Origin: Blastococcus sp. HT6-4
GTDB taxonomy: Bacteria; Actinomycetota; Actinomycetes; Mycobacteriales; Geodermatophilaceae
Direction of reading: 5' to 3'
DNA length: 64,000 nt
Assembly: GCF_039679125.1 (NCBI RefSeq)
Contig: NZ_CP155551.1
Location: forward strand, 2,480,001 to 2,544,000
This document shows, piece after piece, positions 25,777-34,701 of the stretch (its first letter is position 1; the number at the start of each line of letters is the position of its first letter). Under the pieces are notes generated by a model that ran no database searches, was not told the origin of the DNA, and saw only the letters and a list, made by a program, of their open reading frames with translations. Both the position numbers and the translations under genes were made by a program.

Positions 25777-26289
25777 TCACTCGGCGACGACGGCGGACCC
25801 GGTCTCGGCCGAGTCGAAGTCGCGGCTGCCGGCGCCGGCGCGGACCACGGTCACCGGGCACGGCGCGTGGTGCACCAGCTGGTCGCTGACCGAGCCGAGC
25901 AGCAGGCCGGCGAAGCCGCCCCGGCCGCGGGCGCCGACGACGAGGAGGTCGGCGTGCTCCGCGGCGGCGAGCATCCCCTGCACCGGCGCCCGGTGGACGA
26001 CGTGGCTGGTGACCCGTACGGCCGGGTCCAGGCCGGCCGCGGCGACGTGCGCGGTGAGCTCGTCGAGGACGCCCCGCTCCCAATCGACCAGCGGCGGCAC
26101 GTAGCCGGGCTCCCACGTGCTCGGCTGCGGTGCGGTGGTCATGGACCAGGAGCGCACCACGTGCAGCTCGAGGTCCGCCCGGCGAGCCAGCCGCCCGGCC
26201 CACTGCAGGGCCTCCTGGGCGCACCTGGAGCCGTCGTGCCCGACGACGATGCCACCCTCGACCTGCACGTCCTCACGGACCTCGTCCAC
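25777..26289 (-). CDS. Universal stress protein (UspA family)
   Basis: A 170-residue single-domain Usp protein. It begins with GGIVVGHDGSRCAQEALQWA and ends with the ATP-binding loop GARGRGGFAGLLLGSVS (pattern GxxGxxxxxxxxxGS) followed by HHAPCPVTVVR. It probably binds ATP. Such proteins accumulate under hypoxia or stress in actinobacteria. The GTG at 26289 is chosen because GAGGAGG lies at ideal spacing; a longer frame extends upstream without a site. It follows the DivIVA-like gene on the same strand after about 95 bases. Confidence 0.92.
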   Translation of the reverse strand: MDEVREDVQVEGGIVVGHDGSRCAQEALQWAGRLARRADLELHVVRSWSMTTAPQPSTWEPGYVPPLVDWERGVLDELTAHVAAAGLDPAVRVTSHVVHRAPVQGMLAAAEHADLLVVGARGRGGFAGLLLGSVSDQLVHHAPCPVTVVRAGAGSRDFDSAETGSAVVAE

Positions 26290-26383
26290 CGCTGCCTCCT
26301 CGTTGCCGCCCGCTGGCGCGACCGCCGCTGGGGTCAGACTCTCATCCCGGCAGCGGAGGCCGTGGGAGCGGCGGTGCGGGTGG

Positions 26384-27370
26384 TCAGCCGGACACCGGCT
26401 CGGACCGCCCGCCGGCCAGGACCAGCTCCCCGGCCGGCACCCCGACCGCCAGCAGCGCCTCACCGATCCGGGCGGTGAGGGAGCGCAGCGACTCCCGCGC
26501 CAGGTCACGCTGGCGGCACAGGTCGTCGAGCTCGGCGCGCACCGCGGCCAGCTGGGCCGCCGCGGCCTCCTGGGCCGCCTCCCGGTCCCGCTGCGCCTGC
26601 TCGTCGGCCCGGTTCCGGTCGGCGACCCCGGACTCGGCCAGCGCCCGGCGCTCGGCAGCCGACCGCTCCGCCAGCTCCGCGAGCTCCGCCGCCGCCTCCG
26701 CGGCGAGCCGGTCCCGCTCCGCCGCCGCCTCCGCGGCGAGCCGGTCCCGCTCCGCCGCCGCCTCCGCGGCGAGCCGGTCCCGCTCCGCCGCCGCCTCCAG
26801 CAGCAGCTCCGCCGCCTCCGCCTGCGCCTTCTCCAGCGCCTCGAGCCCCTCGGCGCGGTCCCGCTGGGCGCCCATGCGCAGCTGGTCGGCGACGTCGATC
26901 GCCAGCTCCTTGATCTCGTGGGCCTTGCGCAGCCGGGCGTCGGCCTCCAGACGGGCGTCGGCGCAGATCCGGGCCGCCTCGGCGTCGGCGGCGTCCAGCA
27001 CCTGCGCCGCCTGGTCCTCGGCCAGCCGCAACACCTGCACCACCCGATCGCTGATGGCGGTGCGGTCCCGCCCGGCCGGCTGCTCGGCGAGCAGCCGGCG
27101 GGAGATCTCCAGCTCGGTGCCGCAGGCGACGACCCGGTCGAGCAGGTGCTCCCGCTCGCGCTGCGCGGCGGCGAGCTCACCCTCGGCCCAGGCCACGTAG
27201 TTGTCCACCTCGAGCCGGTCGTAGCCGCGCAGCGACGCGCGGAAGGCCGGCCGTTGGTCCAGCAGCGTCTCCAGGGCGCCCGCCGGCTGCGGGGTCCGGG
27301 AATCGGACCCCTCCGGAGGCGCACCCTGGCCCTGCACACGGTTGGCAACGAACTCGACATGCCGGAGCAT
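26384..27370 (-). CDS. DivIVA-like coiled-coil protein
   Basis: A 328-residue, almost entirely helical cytoplasmic protein. Residues about 43-70 (FRASLRGYDRLEVDNYVAWAEGEL) match the N-terminal membrane-targeting motif of DivIVA/Wag31 proteins. A long coiled coil follows, rich in Ala, Glu, Arg and Leu, containing AAAERDRLAAE repeated three times, encoded by 33-base direct repeats. The C-terminal tail (GEALLAVGVPAGELVLAGGR) is hydrophobic. DivIVA-domain proteins mark poles or septa and organise wall synthesis; this one is not the canonical gene, which sits in the ftsZ region. The ATG follows an AGGGGGG site. Confidence 0.78.
   Translation of the reverse strand: MLRHVEFVANRVQGQGAPPEGSDSRTPQPAGALETLLDQRPAFRASLRGYDRLEVDNYVAWAEGELAAAQREREHLLDRVVACGTELEISRRLLAEQPAGRDRTAISDRVVQVLRLAEDQAAQVLDAADAEAARICADARLEADARLRKAHEIKELAIDVADQLRMGAQRDRAEGLEALEKAQAEAAELLLEAAAERDRLAAEAAAERDRLAAEAAAERDRLAAEAAAELAELAERSAAERRALAESGVADRNRADEQAQRDREAAQEAAAAQLAAVRAELDDLCRQRDLARESLRSLTARIGEALLAVGVPAGELVLAGGRSEPVSG
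26684..26798 (-). repeat. 33-base tandem repeats inside the DivIVA-like gene
   Basis: Three perfect 33-base copies (26684-26716, 26717-26749, 26750-26782) plus 16 bases of a fourth encode the AAAERDRLAAE heptad-like unit. Perfect DNA identity suggests a recent expansion. Confidence 0.9.
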
Positions 27371-27624
27371 CCGGATGGCCCCCCTGGGAAGTAGGTGACG
27401 GCGAATCTGCCAGAGGGCCACGGGGCCCGCGGGCCGCCGTGACAGCTCCGTGACCCGTGTCGCGAGCGGTCCGGCGATGTCACGGCGGCGCGTACCGGAA
27501 CAACTACGGGGCGCTGCCGAGAACCCCGCCCACCCCCTTCGGGCGCCCGGGGCATAGGGCACCGGTGCGGCGCGTTGTCCCGGCAGAGATAATTGCGCTC
27601 TCAACCAGATGCGGAGAGATCGAG
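27371..27624. promoter_or_regulatory. Divergent promoter region, DivIVA-like gene / LLM monooxygenase
   Basis: This 254-base gap contains GATAAT near 27590 as a probable -10 for the plus-strand monooxygenase, followed by a leader with GGAGAG as ribosome site. The AGGGGGG site of the minus-strand gene is at the left end. No gene is supported inside. Confidence 0.4.
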
Positions 27625-28770
27625 ATGCAGTTCGGCGTCTTCACCGTCAGCGACATCACCCAGGACCCGACCACCGGCCGCACGCCCACCGAGGCCGAGC
27701 GGCTGCGCGCGGTCCTGGCCATCGCGCAGAAGGCGGAGGAGGTCGGGCTCGACGTCTTCGCCCTCGGCGAGCACCACAACCCGCCGTTCTTCTCCTCGTC
27801 GCCCACCACCACGCTGGCCTGGATCGCGGCGCGGACGACGACCCTGCAGCTGTCGACCGCCACGACGCTGATCACCACGAACGACCCGGTGAAGATCGCC
27901 GAGGACTACGCGATGCTGCAGCACCTGGCCGGCGGCCGGGTCGACCTCATGATGGGGCGCGGCAACACGGGGCCGGTCTACCCGTGGTTCGGCCAGGACA
28001 TCCGCAACGGCATCGAGCTCGCCGTCGAGAACTACGCCCTGCTGCGCCGGCTGTGGACCGAGGACGTCGTCGACTGGCAGGGGAAGTACCGCACGCCGCT
28101 GCAGGGCTTCACCTCCACGCCGCGCCCCCTCGACGGCGTCCCGCCGTTCGTGTGGCACGGCTCCATCCGGAGCCCCCAGATCGCCGAGCAGGCCGCGTAC
28201 TACGGGGACGGCTTCTTCCACAACCACATCTTCTGGCCGAAGGAGCACACCCAGCGGATGGTGGAGTTCTACCGCCGGCGCTACGCGCACTACGGCCACG
28301 GCGCGGCCGACCAGGCGATCGTCGGCCTGGGCGGGCAGGTCTTCATGCGGAGGAGGTCGCAGGACGCGGTGGACGAGTTCCGCCCGTACTTCGACAACGC
28401 CCCCGTGTACGGCCACGGGCCCTCGCTGGAGGACTTCTCCCGCGAGACGCCGCTGACCGTCGGCAGCCCGCAGCAGGTCATCGAGCGCACTCTCGGCTTC
28501 CGCGACTACGTCGGCGACTACCAGCGGCAGCTGTTCCTCATCGACCACGCCGGGCTGCCGCTGAAGACGGTGCTCGAGCAGCTGGACATCCTGGGCGAGG
28601 AGGTCGTCCCCGTGCTGCGCCGCGAGTTCGCGGCGCTCAAGCCGGCCCACGTGCCGGACGCCCCCACGCACGCCTCCCGGGTGGCCGCGGCCGGGGGCGC
28701 GAGGGACGCGACCGTGCACACCGGGGGCGACGGCGTGACCGGGCGCACCGCGGAGGCGGTGACCCGATGA
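27625..28770 (+). CDS. FMN-dependent luciferase-like monooxygenase (CE1758 family)
   Basis: A 381-residue LLM-class flavin-dependent oxygenase with the bacterial luciferase TIM-barrel (MQFGVFTVSDITQDPTTGRT, FALGEHHNPPFFSSSP, AEDYAMLQHLAGGRVDLMMGRGN, YYGDGFFHNHIFWPKEH). The C-terminal about 35 residues are Ala/Gly-rich and poorly ordered. It would use reduced FMN supplied by the partner flavin reductase encoded next, whose start overlaps this stop by four bases. The pair matches the two-gene arrangement first annotated in corynebacteria; the substrate is unknown. The ATG at 27625 follows GGAGAGATCGAG. Confidence 0.88.
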   Translation: MQFGVFTVSDITQDPTTGRTPTEAERLRAVLAIAQKAEEVGLDVFALGEHHNPPFFSSSPTTTLAWIAARTTTLQLSTATTLITTNDPVKIAEDYAMLQHLAGGRVDLMMGRGNTGPVYPWFGQDIRNGIELAVENYALLRRLWTEDVVDWQGKYRTPLQGFTSTPRPLDGVPPFVWHGSIRSPQIAEQAAYYGDGFFHNHIFWPKEHTQRMVEFYRRRYAHYGHGAADQAIVGLGGQVFMRRRSQDAVDEFRPYFDNAPVYGHGPSLEDFSRETPLTVGSPQQVIERTLGFRDYVGDYQRQLFLIDHAGLPLKTVLEQLDILGEEVVPVLRREFAALKPAHVPDAPTHASRVAAAGGARDATVHTGGDGVTGRTAEAVTR

Positions 28771-29393
28771 GCACCCGCACGCTCGCCGTGGTCAGCGCGG
28801 GGCTGGGGAACCCCAGCTCGACCCGGCTGCTCGCCGACCGGCTGACGACGGCGGCGATCGAGGCGCTGGGCGAACGAGGGGTCAGCGCGACCGTGGAGGT
28901 GGTGGAGCTGCGACAGCACGCCCGCGACCTCGCCGACAACCTGACCAGCGGCTTCGCCAACGAGTCGCTGCGCGGCGCGGTGGAGACCGTCGCCGGCGCC
29001 GACGGGCTGATCGCGGTGACGCCCATCTTCTCGGCGTCCTACAGCGGGCTGTTCAAGACCTTCTTCGACGTCCTGGACAAGGATGCGCTGACCGGCACGC
29101 CGGTGCTCATGGGCGCCACCGCCGGCACCGCGCGGCACTCCCTGGCCCTCGAGCACGCGCTGCGGCCGCTGTTCGCCTACCTGCGCGCGACGGCCGTGCC
29201 CACGGCGGTGTTCGCCGCGCCGGAGGACTGGGCGGGTGGCGACTCCAGCGGGCCGGCGCTCACCGGGCGGGTGCGCCGCGCCGCCGGGGAGCTGGCCGAC
29301 CTGGTGGCCGGTCGGCCGCCGGCGGCACCGGACGATCCGTTCGCCGATCCGGCCACCTCGTTCGAGGACCTGCTGCGCGGCCCGGGGGCCTGA
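28767..29393 (+). CDS. NAD(P)H-dependent FMN reductase (CE1759 family)
   Basis: A 208-residue flavodoxin-like reductase: LAVVSAGLGNPSSTRLLADRL binds FMN phosphate, and GLIAVTPIFSASYSGLFKTFFD is the conserved second loop of this family. It supplies FMNH2 to the overlapping luciferase-like monooxygenase. The ATG overlaps the upstream stop (ATGA). The C-terminus ends in an acidic FEDLLRG tail. A long hairpin follows and closes the two-gene operon. Confidence 0.9.
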   Translation: MSTRTLAVVSAGLGNPSSTRLLADRLTTAAIEALGERGVSATVEVVELRQHARDLADNLTSGFANESLRGAVETVAGADGLIAVTPIFSASYSGLFKTFFDVLDKDALTGTPVLMGATAGTARHSLALEHALRPLFAYLRATAVPTAVFAAPEDWAGGDSSGPALTGRVRRAAGELADLVAGRPPAAPDDPFADPATSFEDLLRGPGA

Positions 29394-29397
29394 CGCA

Positions 29398-29447
29398 CCG
29401 GCGCTCCGTGCGCACGTCGCCTGGGCGGCATGCGCACGGAGCGCCGG
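29398..29447. terminator. Large hairpin between the flavin operon and a lipoprotein gene
   Basis: A 17-base perfect stem (29398-29414 with 29431-29447) with a 16-base loop lies between two convergent genes and starts four bases past the FMN reductase stop. Its core is related in sequence to the palindrome at 29761-29797. Confidence 0.75.
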
Positions 29448-29474
29448 CGGAGCCGGGCCGGTCGGGAGGAGGAC

Positions 29475-29645
29475 TCAGTCCTCCTCTTCCTCCTCCATGA
29501 TGCCCTCTTCCTCGACGACGCCCTCCTCCGCGACGCCGTCCTCACCACCGCAGGCGGTCATCGTGAACGACGCGGCGGCGATGGCGGCACCAGCAGCGGC
29601 CGAGCGCCACCGGTTGCGGCGGGTGGGCAGGGAAGTGCGGCTCAT
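29475..29645 (-). CDS. Small acidic lipoprotein
   Basis: A 56-residue precursor: a basic N-terminus (MSRTSLPTRRNRW), a hydrophobic Ala-rich core and a lipobox-like TMTAC followed by GGED. After the cysteine the mature peptide is only about 24 residues and is almost entirely Glu, Asp, Gly and Val, ending in a run of Glu. AGGAGA precedes the ATG. It would be lipid-anchored on the outer face of the membrane. Function is unknown; the acidic tail could bind cations. The longer open frame to 29726 has no ribosome site. Confidence 0.7.
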   Translation of the reverse strand: MSRTSLPTRRNRWRSAAAGAAIAAASFTMTACGGEDGVAEEGVVEEEGIMEEEEED

Positions 29646-29760
29646 CAGGTCTCCTACGGGTACGGCCGACCGTGGTCGGCAGCGAATGCGTGCCCCCGAC
29701 CTATGTCCCCTCCCGGCACGTTCCACACCCGCCCGCGGGCGGCCCGCGCATCCGCCGCCC

Positions 29761-29797
29761 GTGCGCCTCGCACATGTCGCCGCGGCGATGCGCGCAC
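29761..29797. repeat. Palindromic extragenic element related to the 29398-29447 hairpin
   Basis: GTGCGC and GCGCAC arms enclose a perfect TCGCCGCGGCGA core. Compared with the reverse complement of the hairpin at 29398-29447, 23 of 29 core positions agree by hand alignment. It lies just after the glutamate-synthase-like gene and may also act as its terminator. Confidence 0.5.
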
Positions 29798-29807
29798 GAG
29801 CCGCCGG

Positions 29808-31382
29808 TCAGCCGACGGCGTCCTCGGACGGCGGTGCGCTGCCGCCCTGCTCGCCCTGGCCGCACATGATCGCCGTGATGGCCGCCCGGTCGGCCGCCGA
29901 GGGCAGCCCCCAGCCCGGCTCGTACCCGTAGACCGTCGCCAGCGGCTGCGAGGCGGTGCGCCCGGTGAGGATCTCGACCGAGTCGGTCTCGATGAGCCCG
30001 GGGTGCGGCACCCCGCACGCCTCGGCGACCTTCAGCAGGTCGCGGCGCAGCGTGCGCACGTAGTTGCCCGTCCGGACGGACTTCAGCGCCGGGTCCAGGC
30101 CGCGCACCAGCCAGGCGTTCTGCGTGGCGACGCCCGTGGGGCACGTGTCGGTGTGGCACTTCTGCGCCTGGATGCAGCCGATGGCCAGCATCGCCTCCCG
30201 CCCGACGTTGACCATGTCGCAGCCCAGCGCGAAGGCGACGGTCGCGTTGTCCGGGAGCCCGAGCTTGCCGGCCCCGACGAAGACGACCGACTCGTGCAGG
30301 CCCTTGCGCGCGAACACCGAGTACACCCGGGCGAAGCCCACCTGGAACGGCAGCGAGACCGTGTCGGTGAAGATCAGCGGCGCGGCGCCCGTCCCGCCCT
30401 CGCCACCGTCGATGGTCACGAAGTCGAGGCCCCGGCCGGTGGACACCATCAGGTCGGTGAGCTCCTCCCAGAAGGCGAGGTCCCCGACCGCGGACTTGAT
30501 GCCGACCGGCAGACCGGTCTCGGCGGCCAGCAGCTCCACCCAGTCCAGGAGGCTGTCGGCGTCGGAGAACTCCGCGTGCCGGGACGGGCTGATGCAGTCG
30601 ACCCCCTCCCGGACGCCGCGCGCCTCGGCGATCTCGGCCGAGACCTTGGCCGCCGGCAGCACCCCGCCGAGGCCCGGTTTGGCGCCCTGGCTGAGTTTGA
30701 TCTCCAGCGCCCGCACCGGCGCGGAGGCCACGAGGTCCTTGAGCCGGTCCAGGTCGAACCGCCCGTGCTCGTCGCGGCAGCCGAAGTACGCCGTCCCGAT
30801 CTGGAAGACGAGCTCGCCGCCGTTCCGGTGGTACCGCGAGACGCCGCCCTCCCCGGTGTTGTGCAGGCACCCGGCCAGCGCGGCACCGCGGTTGAGCGCC
30901 TCGATCGCCGGACCCGACAGCGAGCCGAAGCTCATGGCGGAGATGTTCACGACCGATGCCGGCCGGAACGCCCCGGCCCGGCCGCGCGCGGCGCCGAGCA
31001 CCTTGGCGCACGGCATGACGACGCCCTGCCCGGTGTGCACGTCGGTGGCCGGCACGGACACCCCGAAGGTGGCGTGCTTGATCACCGGGTAACCGGCGCT
31101 GAACTCGAGGTCGTTGTCGGTGCCGAACCCGAAGTAGTTGTTCTCCTGCTTGCTCGAGGCGTAGACCCAGCGCCGCTGGTCGCGGGTGAAGGGCCGCTCC
31201 TCGTTGTTGCCGGCCACGAGGTACTGGCGCAGCTCCGGCCCGATCGACTCGATCAGGTACCGCGCATGGCCGATCACCGGGAAGTTGCGCAGCAGCGAGT
31301 GCTCCCGCTGCAGCAGGTCTCGGACGGCGACGGCCGCCAGGGCGGAGAGGCCGGCCGCGGCGGCACGCGAGGCGAGCGTCAT
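29808..31382 (-). CDS. FMN-binding glutamate synthase-like protein
   Basis: A 524-residue protein with an N-terminal hydrophobic stretch, then the FMN-binding (alpha/beta)8 domain of the GltB large subunit: SFGSLSGPAIEALNRGA, ALEIKLSQGAKPGLGGVLP, TIDGGEGGTGAAPL, and CIQAQKCHTDTCPTGVATQ (cysteines for a 3Fe-4S cluster). It lacks the glutaminase domain and the beta-helix domain of true glutamate synthase. Similar stand-alone proteins such as Bacillus YerD exist; their reaction is uncertain. It may be membrane-attached. It appears to be a single-gene unit. Confidence 0.88.
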   Translation of the reverse strand: MTLASRAAAAGLSALAAVAVRDLLQREHSLLRNFPVIGHARYLIESIGPELRQYLVAGNNEERPFTRDQRRWVYASSKQENNYFGFGTDNDLEFSAGYPVIKHATFGVSVPATDVHTGQGVVMPCAKVLGAARGRAGAFRPASVVNISAMSFGSLSGPAIEALNRGAALAGCLHNTGEGGVSRYHRNGGELVFQIGTAYFGCRDEHGRFDLDRLKDLVASAPVRALEIKLSQGAKPGLGGVLPAAKVSAEIAEARGVREGVDCISPSRHAEFSDADSLLDWVELLAAETGLPVGIKSAVGDLAFWEELTDLMVSTGRGLDFVTIDGGEGGTGAAPLIFTDTVSLPFQVGFARVYSVFARKGLHESVVFVGAGKLGLPDNATVAFALGCDMVNVGREAMLAIGCIQAQKCHTDTCPTGVATQNAWLVRGLDPALKSVRTGNYVRTLRRDLLKVAEACGVPHPGLIETDSVEILTGRTASQPLATVYGYEPGWGLPSAADRAAITAIMCGQGEQGGSAPPSEDAVG

Positions 31383-31440
31383 CTCTCCACCCTGCCACGG
31401 CCGCCCCGTCCCGACAGTTCCTCCCGGCCGGGCCGGCGGA

Positions 31441-33000
31441 TCACAGGAACAGGCTGAGCACGAGCGCCAGGAGGAACCCGATGGTGCCGAGCAGGGTCTC
31501 CATGACGGTCCAGGTCTTCAGCGTCGTCTTCTCGTCCATCCCGAAGAACCGGCTGACCAGCCAGAAGCCCGAGTCGTTGACGTGCGACAGCACGGTCGCG
31601 CCGCCGGCGATGGCGATCACGACCAGCGCCCGGTCGGCGGTCGAGACGCCGTCGGTCGCGGCGATCACCGGCGCCATGAGACCGGCCGCCGTGGTGAGCG
31701 CGACGGTCGCCGACCCCTGGGCGACCCGTAGCAGGACGGCGATCACGAACGCCGCCACGATCACCGGCAGGCCGATGTCCCCCAGGACGTCGGCCAGGGC
31801 CTCCCCGATGCCGCTGGCCCGCAGCACGCCGCCGAACATCCCACCGGCACCGGTGATCAGGATGATCGCGCAGACCGGACCCAGGGCGCTGTTGACCACC
31901 GACTCGATCTCCGCGCCCGAGCTGCCCCGGTGCTTGCCCAGCACGTAGGAGGCCACGAGCACGGTGATCAGCAGCGCGATCGGCGTCGCGCCGACGAGCT
32001 GCCCCACCCGCACGAACCACGCCTCCGCGTCGACGGCGCCACCCGTGGCCAGCGTGCTCAGCCCCGTGTTGAGGAAGATCAGCACCAGCGGGAGCAGGAG
32101 CAGCCCCAGGACGGTGCCGAACGCCGGCGGGCCGGCGGTGACGGTCGCCGTCCGGTTCCCCCCGCCCGAGGGCGCGGCGACGGAGGGAGCGGTGCCGGCC
32201 ACGGTGCCCTCCGGCGCCGGCGGCCTCGTCCCACCGGCCGCCGCGCCGGCCCCCGCCACCGCGCCGGCCGCCGGGGTCCCGCCCTGGGGCGGCGTCTCGG
32301 GGGCCTCGGCGGCGTCCGGGCCGGTGCGGCCGCCCGCGCTCAGGATGTCGGGGACGGCGATGTCGTACCGCCGGCCGGCCCACAGCCCGAACAGGTAGCT
32401 GCCCAGGAACCAGGTCGGCAGCCCGATGAGCAGCCCGAAGACGAGCACCAGGCCGATGTCGGCGCCGACCAGCTCGGCGGCGGCCACGGGGCCCGGGTGC
32501 GGGGGCACGAAGGCGTGCATGACGGCGAAGGCGCCGGCGACGGGCAGCCCGTAGGTGAGCAGCGAGCCACCCAGCCGGCGGGCCACCGTGAACACGATCG
32601 GCAGGAAGACGACCAGCCCGGCGTCGAAGAAGATCGGGAAGCCGAACAGCAGCGCCGCGACGCCCAGGGCCAGTGGCGCCCGCTGCTCGCCGAACCGGCG
32701 CACCAGGCTGTCGGCCAGCACCTGGGCCCCGCCGCTGAACTCCAGCAGCCGGCCGAGCATCGCGCCCAGGCCCACCAGCAGGGCCACCGCGGCCAGGGTG
32801 CTGCCGAAGCCGGCGGTCAGGGTGCCGACCACCGCCTCCAGCGGCACCTGGGCGACCAGCGCCACCAGGAAGCTGACCAGCACCAGCGCCAGGAAGGCGT
32901 GCAGCTTCAGCTTCATGATCAGGAAAAGCAGGAGGGCGACGCCTGCCGCGGCGATGAGCAGCAGCGGACCGGCGCCCAGTGTGGGTTCGACCTCGGGCAT
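31441..33000 (-). CDS. gntP: Gluconate:H+ symporter, GntP family
   Basis: A 519-residue polytopic protein with about 12-14 hydrophobic helices. GntP-family features include FGFPIFFDAGLVVFLPI, HAFVPPHPGPVAAAELV and SHVNDSGFWLVSRFFGM. A long hydrophilic Ala/Pro/Gly-rich loop (about residues 225-290) is larger than in E. coli GntP (447 residues). It would import D-gluconate or a similar aldonate. GGAGGAG precedes the ATG and the gene follows the FGGY kinase after 26 bases, so uptake and phosphorylation are co-expressed. Confidence 0.92.
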   Translation of the reverse strand: MPEVEPTLGAGPLLLIAAAGVALLLFLIMKLKLHAFLALVLVSFLVALVAQVPLEAVVGTLTAGFGSTLAAVALLVGLGAMLGRLLEFSGGAQVLADSLVRRFGEQRAPLALGVAALLFGFPIFFDAGLVVFLPIVFTVARRLGGSLLTYGLPVAGAFAVMHAFVPPHPGPVAAAELVGADIGLVLVFGLLIGLPTWFLGSYLFGLWAGRRYDIAVPDILSAGGRTGPDAAEAPETPPQGGTPAAGAVAGAGAAAGGTRPPAPEGTVAGTAPSVAAPSGGGNRTATVTAGPPAFGTVLGLLLLPLVLIFLNTGLSTLATGGAVDAEAWFVRVGQLVGATPIALLITVLVASYVLGKHRGSSGAEIESVVNSALGPVCAIILITGAGGMFGGVLRASGIGEALADVLGDIGLPVIVAAFVIAVLLRVAQGSATVALTTAAGLMAPVIAATDGVSTADRALVVIAIAGGATVLSHVNDSGFWLVSRFFGMDEKTTLKTWTVMETLLGTIGFLLALVLSLFL

Positions 33001-33026
33001 GGGTGCTCCTCCAGCAGTGGCGGGGA

Positions 33027-34583
33027 CTACTCGGGCGGTGGGGTCAGCTCGTCGTCGAGGGTGTCGAGCGTGGTGAGGACGTCGCCCAGCGCGCGGGTGG
33101 CCTGGGCGGCCAGTGGGCGCAGCTGCCGGTACACGGCGACGGCGTCGGGGTCGGGCAGCACCGGGTCGTGGACGTCGACCAGCGAGGTGGCCGCGCCCAG
33201 GTCGGGCAGCTCGCCGAGCGCGTGCCAGCCGAGCAGGCAGGCGCCGAGCCCGGTGCCCTCGGGTGAGTCGGCGACGCGGACCGGCAGGTCCAGCGCGGCC
33301 GCGAGGGTCCGGATCCACAGCGGGGAGGCCACCGCGCCGCCGGTGGCCCGCACCTCGCGCACCGGCAGGTCGGTCGCGGCGAAGGCGTCCCGCACCAGCG
33401 CCAGCTGCTGGCAGACGCCCTCCACCGCGGCACGGACCAGGTGCGGGCGCCGGTGCTCCCGGCGCAGCCCGATGAAGGCGCCGCTCAGCCCCGACCGCCA
33501 CCACGGCGCCCGCTCGCCGAGGAGATAGGGCAGGCACAGCAGCCCGGCGCTGCCCACCGGCACCGCCTCGGCCTCGGCCAGCAGCCGGGCGTCGAGGGCG
33601 TCGGCGTCCTCCCCCACCGGGTCCGGTGCGCCGTCGAGGCCGGCGGCCAGCGCCTGGGCCGCCCACCGCACCACCGACCCGCCGTTGTTGATCGCGCCGC
33701 CCACCACCCAGGCGTCGTCGGTGAGCGCGTAGCAGAACAGCCGGCGGTCGGCGTCCACCGTGGGTGTGGGGACGACGACGCGCATCGCGCCGCTGGTGCC
33801 CAGCGACACCGCGGCGACGTCGGGCCGCACCGCCCCGATCCCGAGGTTGGCGAGCACCCCGTCGGACGCACCGATGACCACCGGCAGGTCCACCGGCAGC
33901 CGGGTCGCGTCCGCCACCTCGCGGCGCAGGCCCGGCAGGACCGCCGTGGTCGGCAGCACCTCCCCCAGCTGGGCGGGACGCACGCCGGCGATCGCCATGG
34001 CCTCCTCGTCCCAGCGGCCGGCCCGGATGTCGTATAGCCCGGTCGCCGAGGCGCAGGACCGGTCGAGCACGTGCCCGCCCCCGCACAGGGCCGCGACGAC
34101 CAGCTCCTTGACCCCGCCCCAGCGGGGGACGCCGGCCACGTGGTCCGCGTCGTCGGCCCGCTCCCAGGAGAGCTTGACCAGCGGGGACATCGCGTGAACC
34201 GGGGTGCCGGTGCGGGCGTGCAGCTGGGACGCCCGGCCGTCGGCCACCAGCGCCTCCGCCCAGCGCGCGGCCCGGTCGTCGGCCCAGGTGAGCACCGGGC
34301 CCAGCGGGCGGCCGTCGTCGTCCATCGGCACCAGCCCGTGCATCGCCGCGCTGAGGGTGACCGCGACGACGGTGTCCCCGCGGTCGTGGGCACGGGCCGT
34401 GACGGCGGCCAGCGCCTCCACGGCCGCGGCGACCAACTCCCCGGCGTCGAGCTCGGCCCGGCCGGGAGCCGGCACGAGCAACGGGTACCCGACGCTGGCG
34501 ACGTCCCGGACCCTGCCGTCGGCGCCGGCGGTCACCGCCTTCGTCGCCGTCGTCCCGGAGTCGAGACCGACCACGACGTCCAC
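33027..34583 (-). CDS. gntK: FGGY-family carbohydrate kinase, probable gluconokinase
   Basis: A 518-residue kinase: LDSGTTATKAV (phosphate 1 motif), MSPLVKLSWERADDADHV, GASDGVLANLGIGAV, SLGTSGAMRVV, GGAVASPLWIRTLAAALDLPV (adenosine loop). Its length and the downstream GntP permease point to gluconate as substrate, giving 6-phosphogluconate for the pentose phosphate pathway. The GTG at 34583 is chosen because a GGGGGG site lies just upstream; an alternative ATG at 34619 would add 12 residues. No GntR-type regulator is adjacent. Confidence 0.88.
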   Translation of the reverse strand: MDVVVGLDSGTTATKAVTAGADGRVRDVASVGYPLLVPAPGRAELDAGELVAAAVEALAAVTARAHDRGDTVVAVTLSAAMHGLVPMDDDGRPLGPVLTWADDRAARWAEALVADGRASQLHARTGTPVHAMSPLVKLSWERADDADHVAGVPRWGGVKELVVAALCGGGHVLDRSCASATGLYDIRAGRWDEEAMAIAGVRPAQLGEVLPTTAVLPGLRREVADATRLPVDLPVVIGASDGVLANLGIGAVRPDVAAVSLGTSGAMRVVVPTPTVDADRRLFCYALTDDAWVVGGAINNGGSVVRWAAQALAAGLDGAPDPVGEDADALDARLLAEAEAVPVGSAGLLCLPYLLGERAPWWRSGLSGAFIGLRREHRRPHLVRAAVEGVCQQLALVRDAFAATDLPVREVRATGGAVASPLWIRTLAAALDLPVRVADSPEGTGLGACLLGWHALGELPDLGAATSLVDVHDPVLPDPDAVAVYRQLRPLAAQATRALGDVLTTLDTLDDELTPPPE

Positions 34584-34701
34584 GGCACCCCCCTGACCGG
34601 CTCGTTCGCTGTCCGGCATCGTGCCCGTACCGGGGTCCGCGGGCAACCGCGTGCGACGCGGGTGCGCCCATCGCACACCGACCCCTGGGCCTGGCGCGAC
34701 C

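Noticed and set aside
26684-26798. Direct repeats considered as a CRISPR array
   Set aside because: There are no spacers; the units are contiguous and encode a coiled coil in frame.
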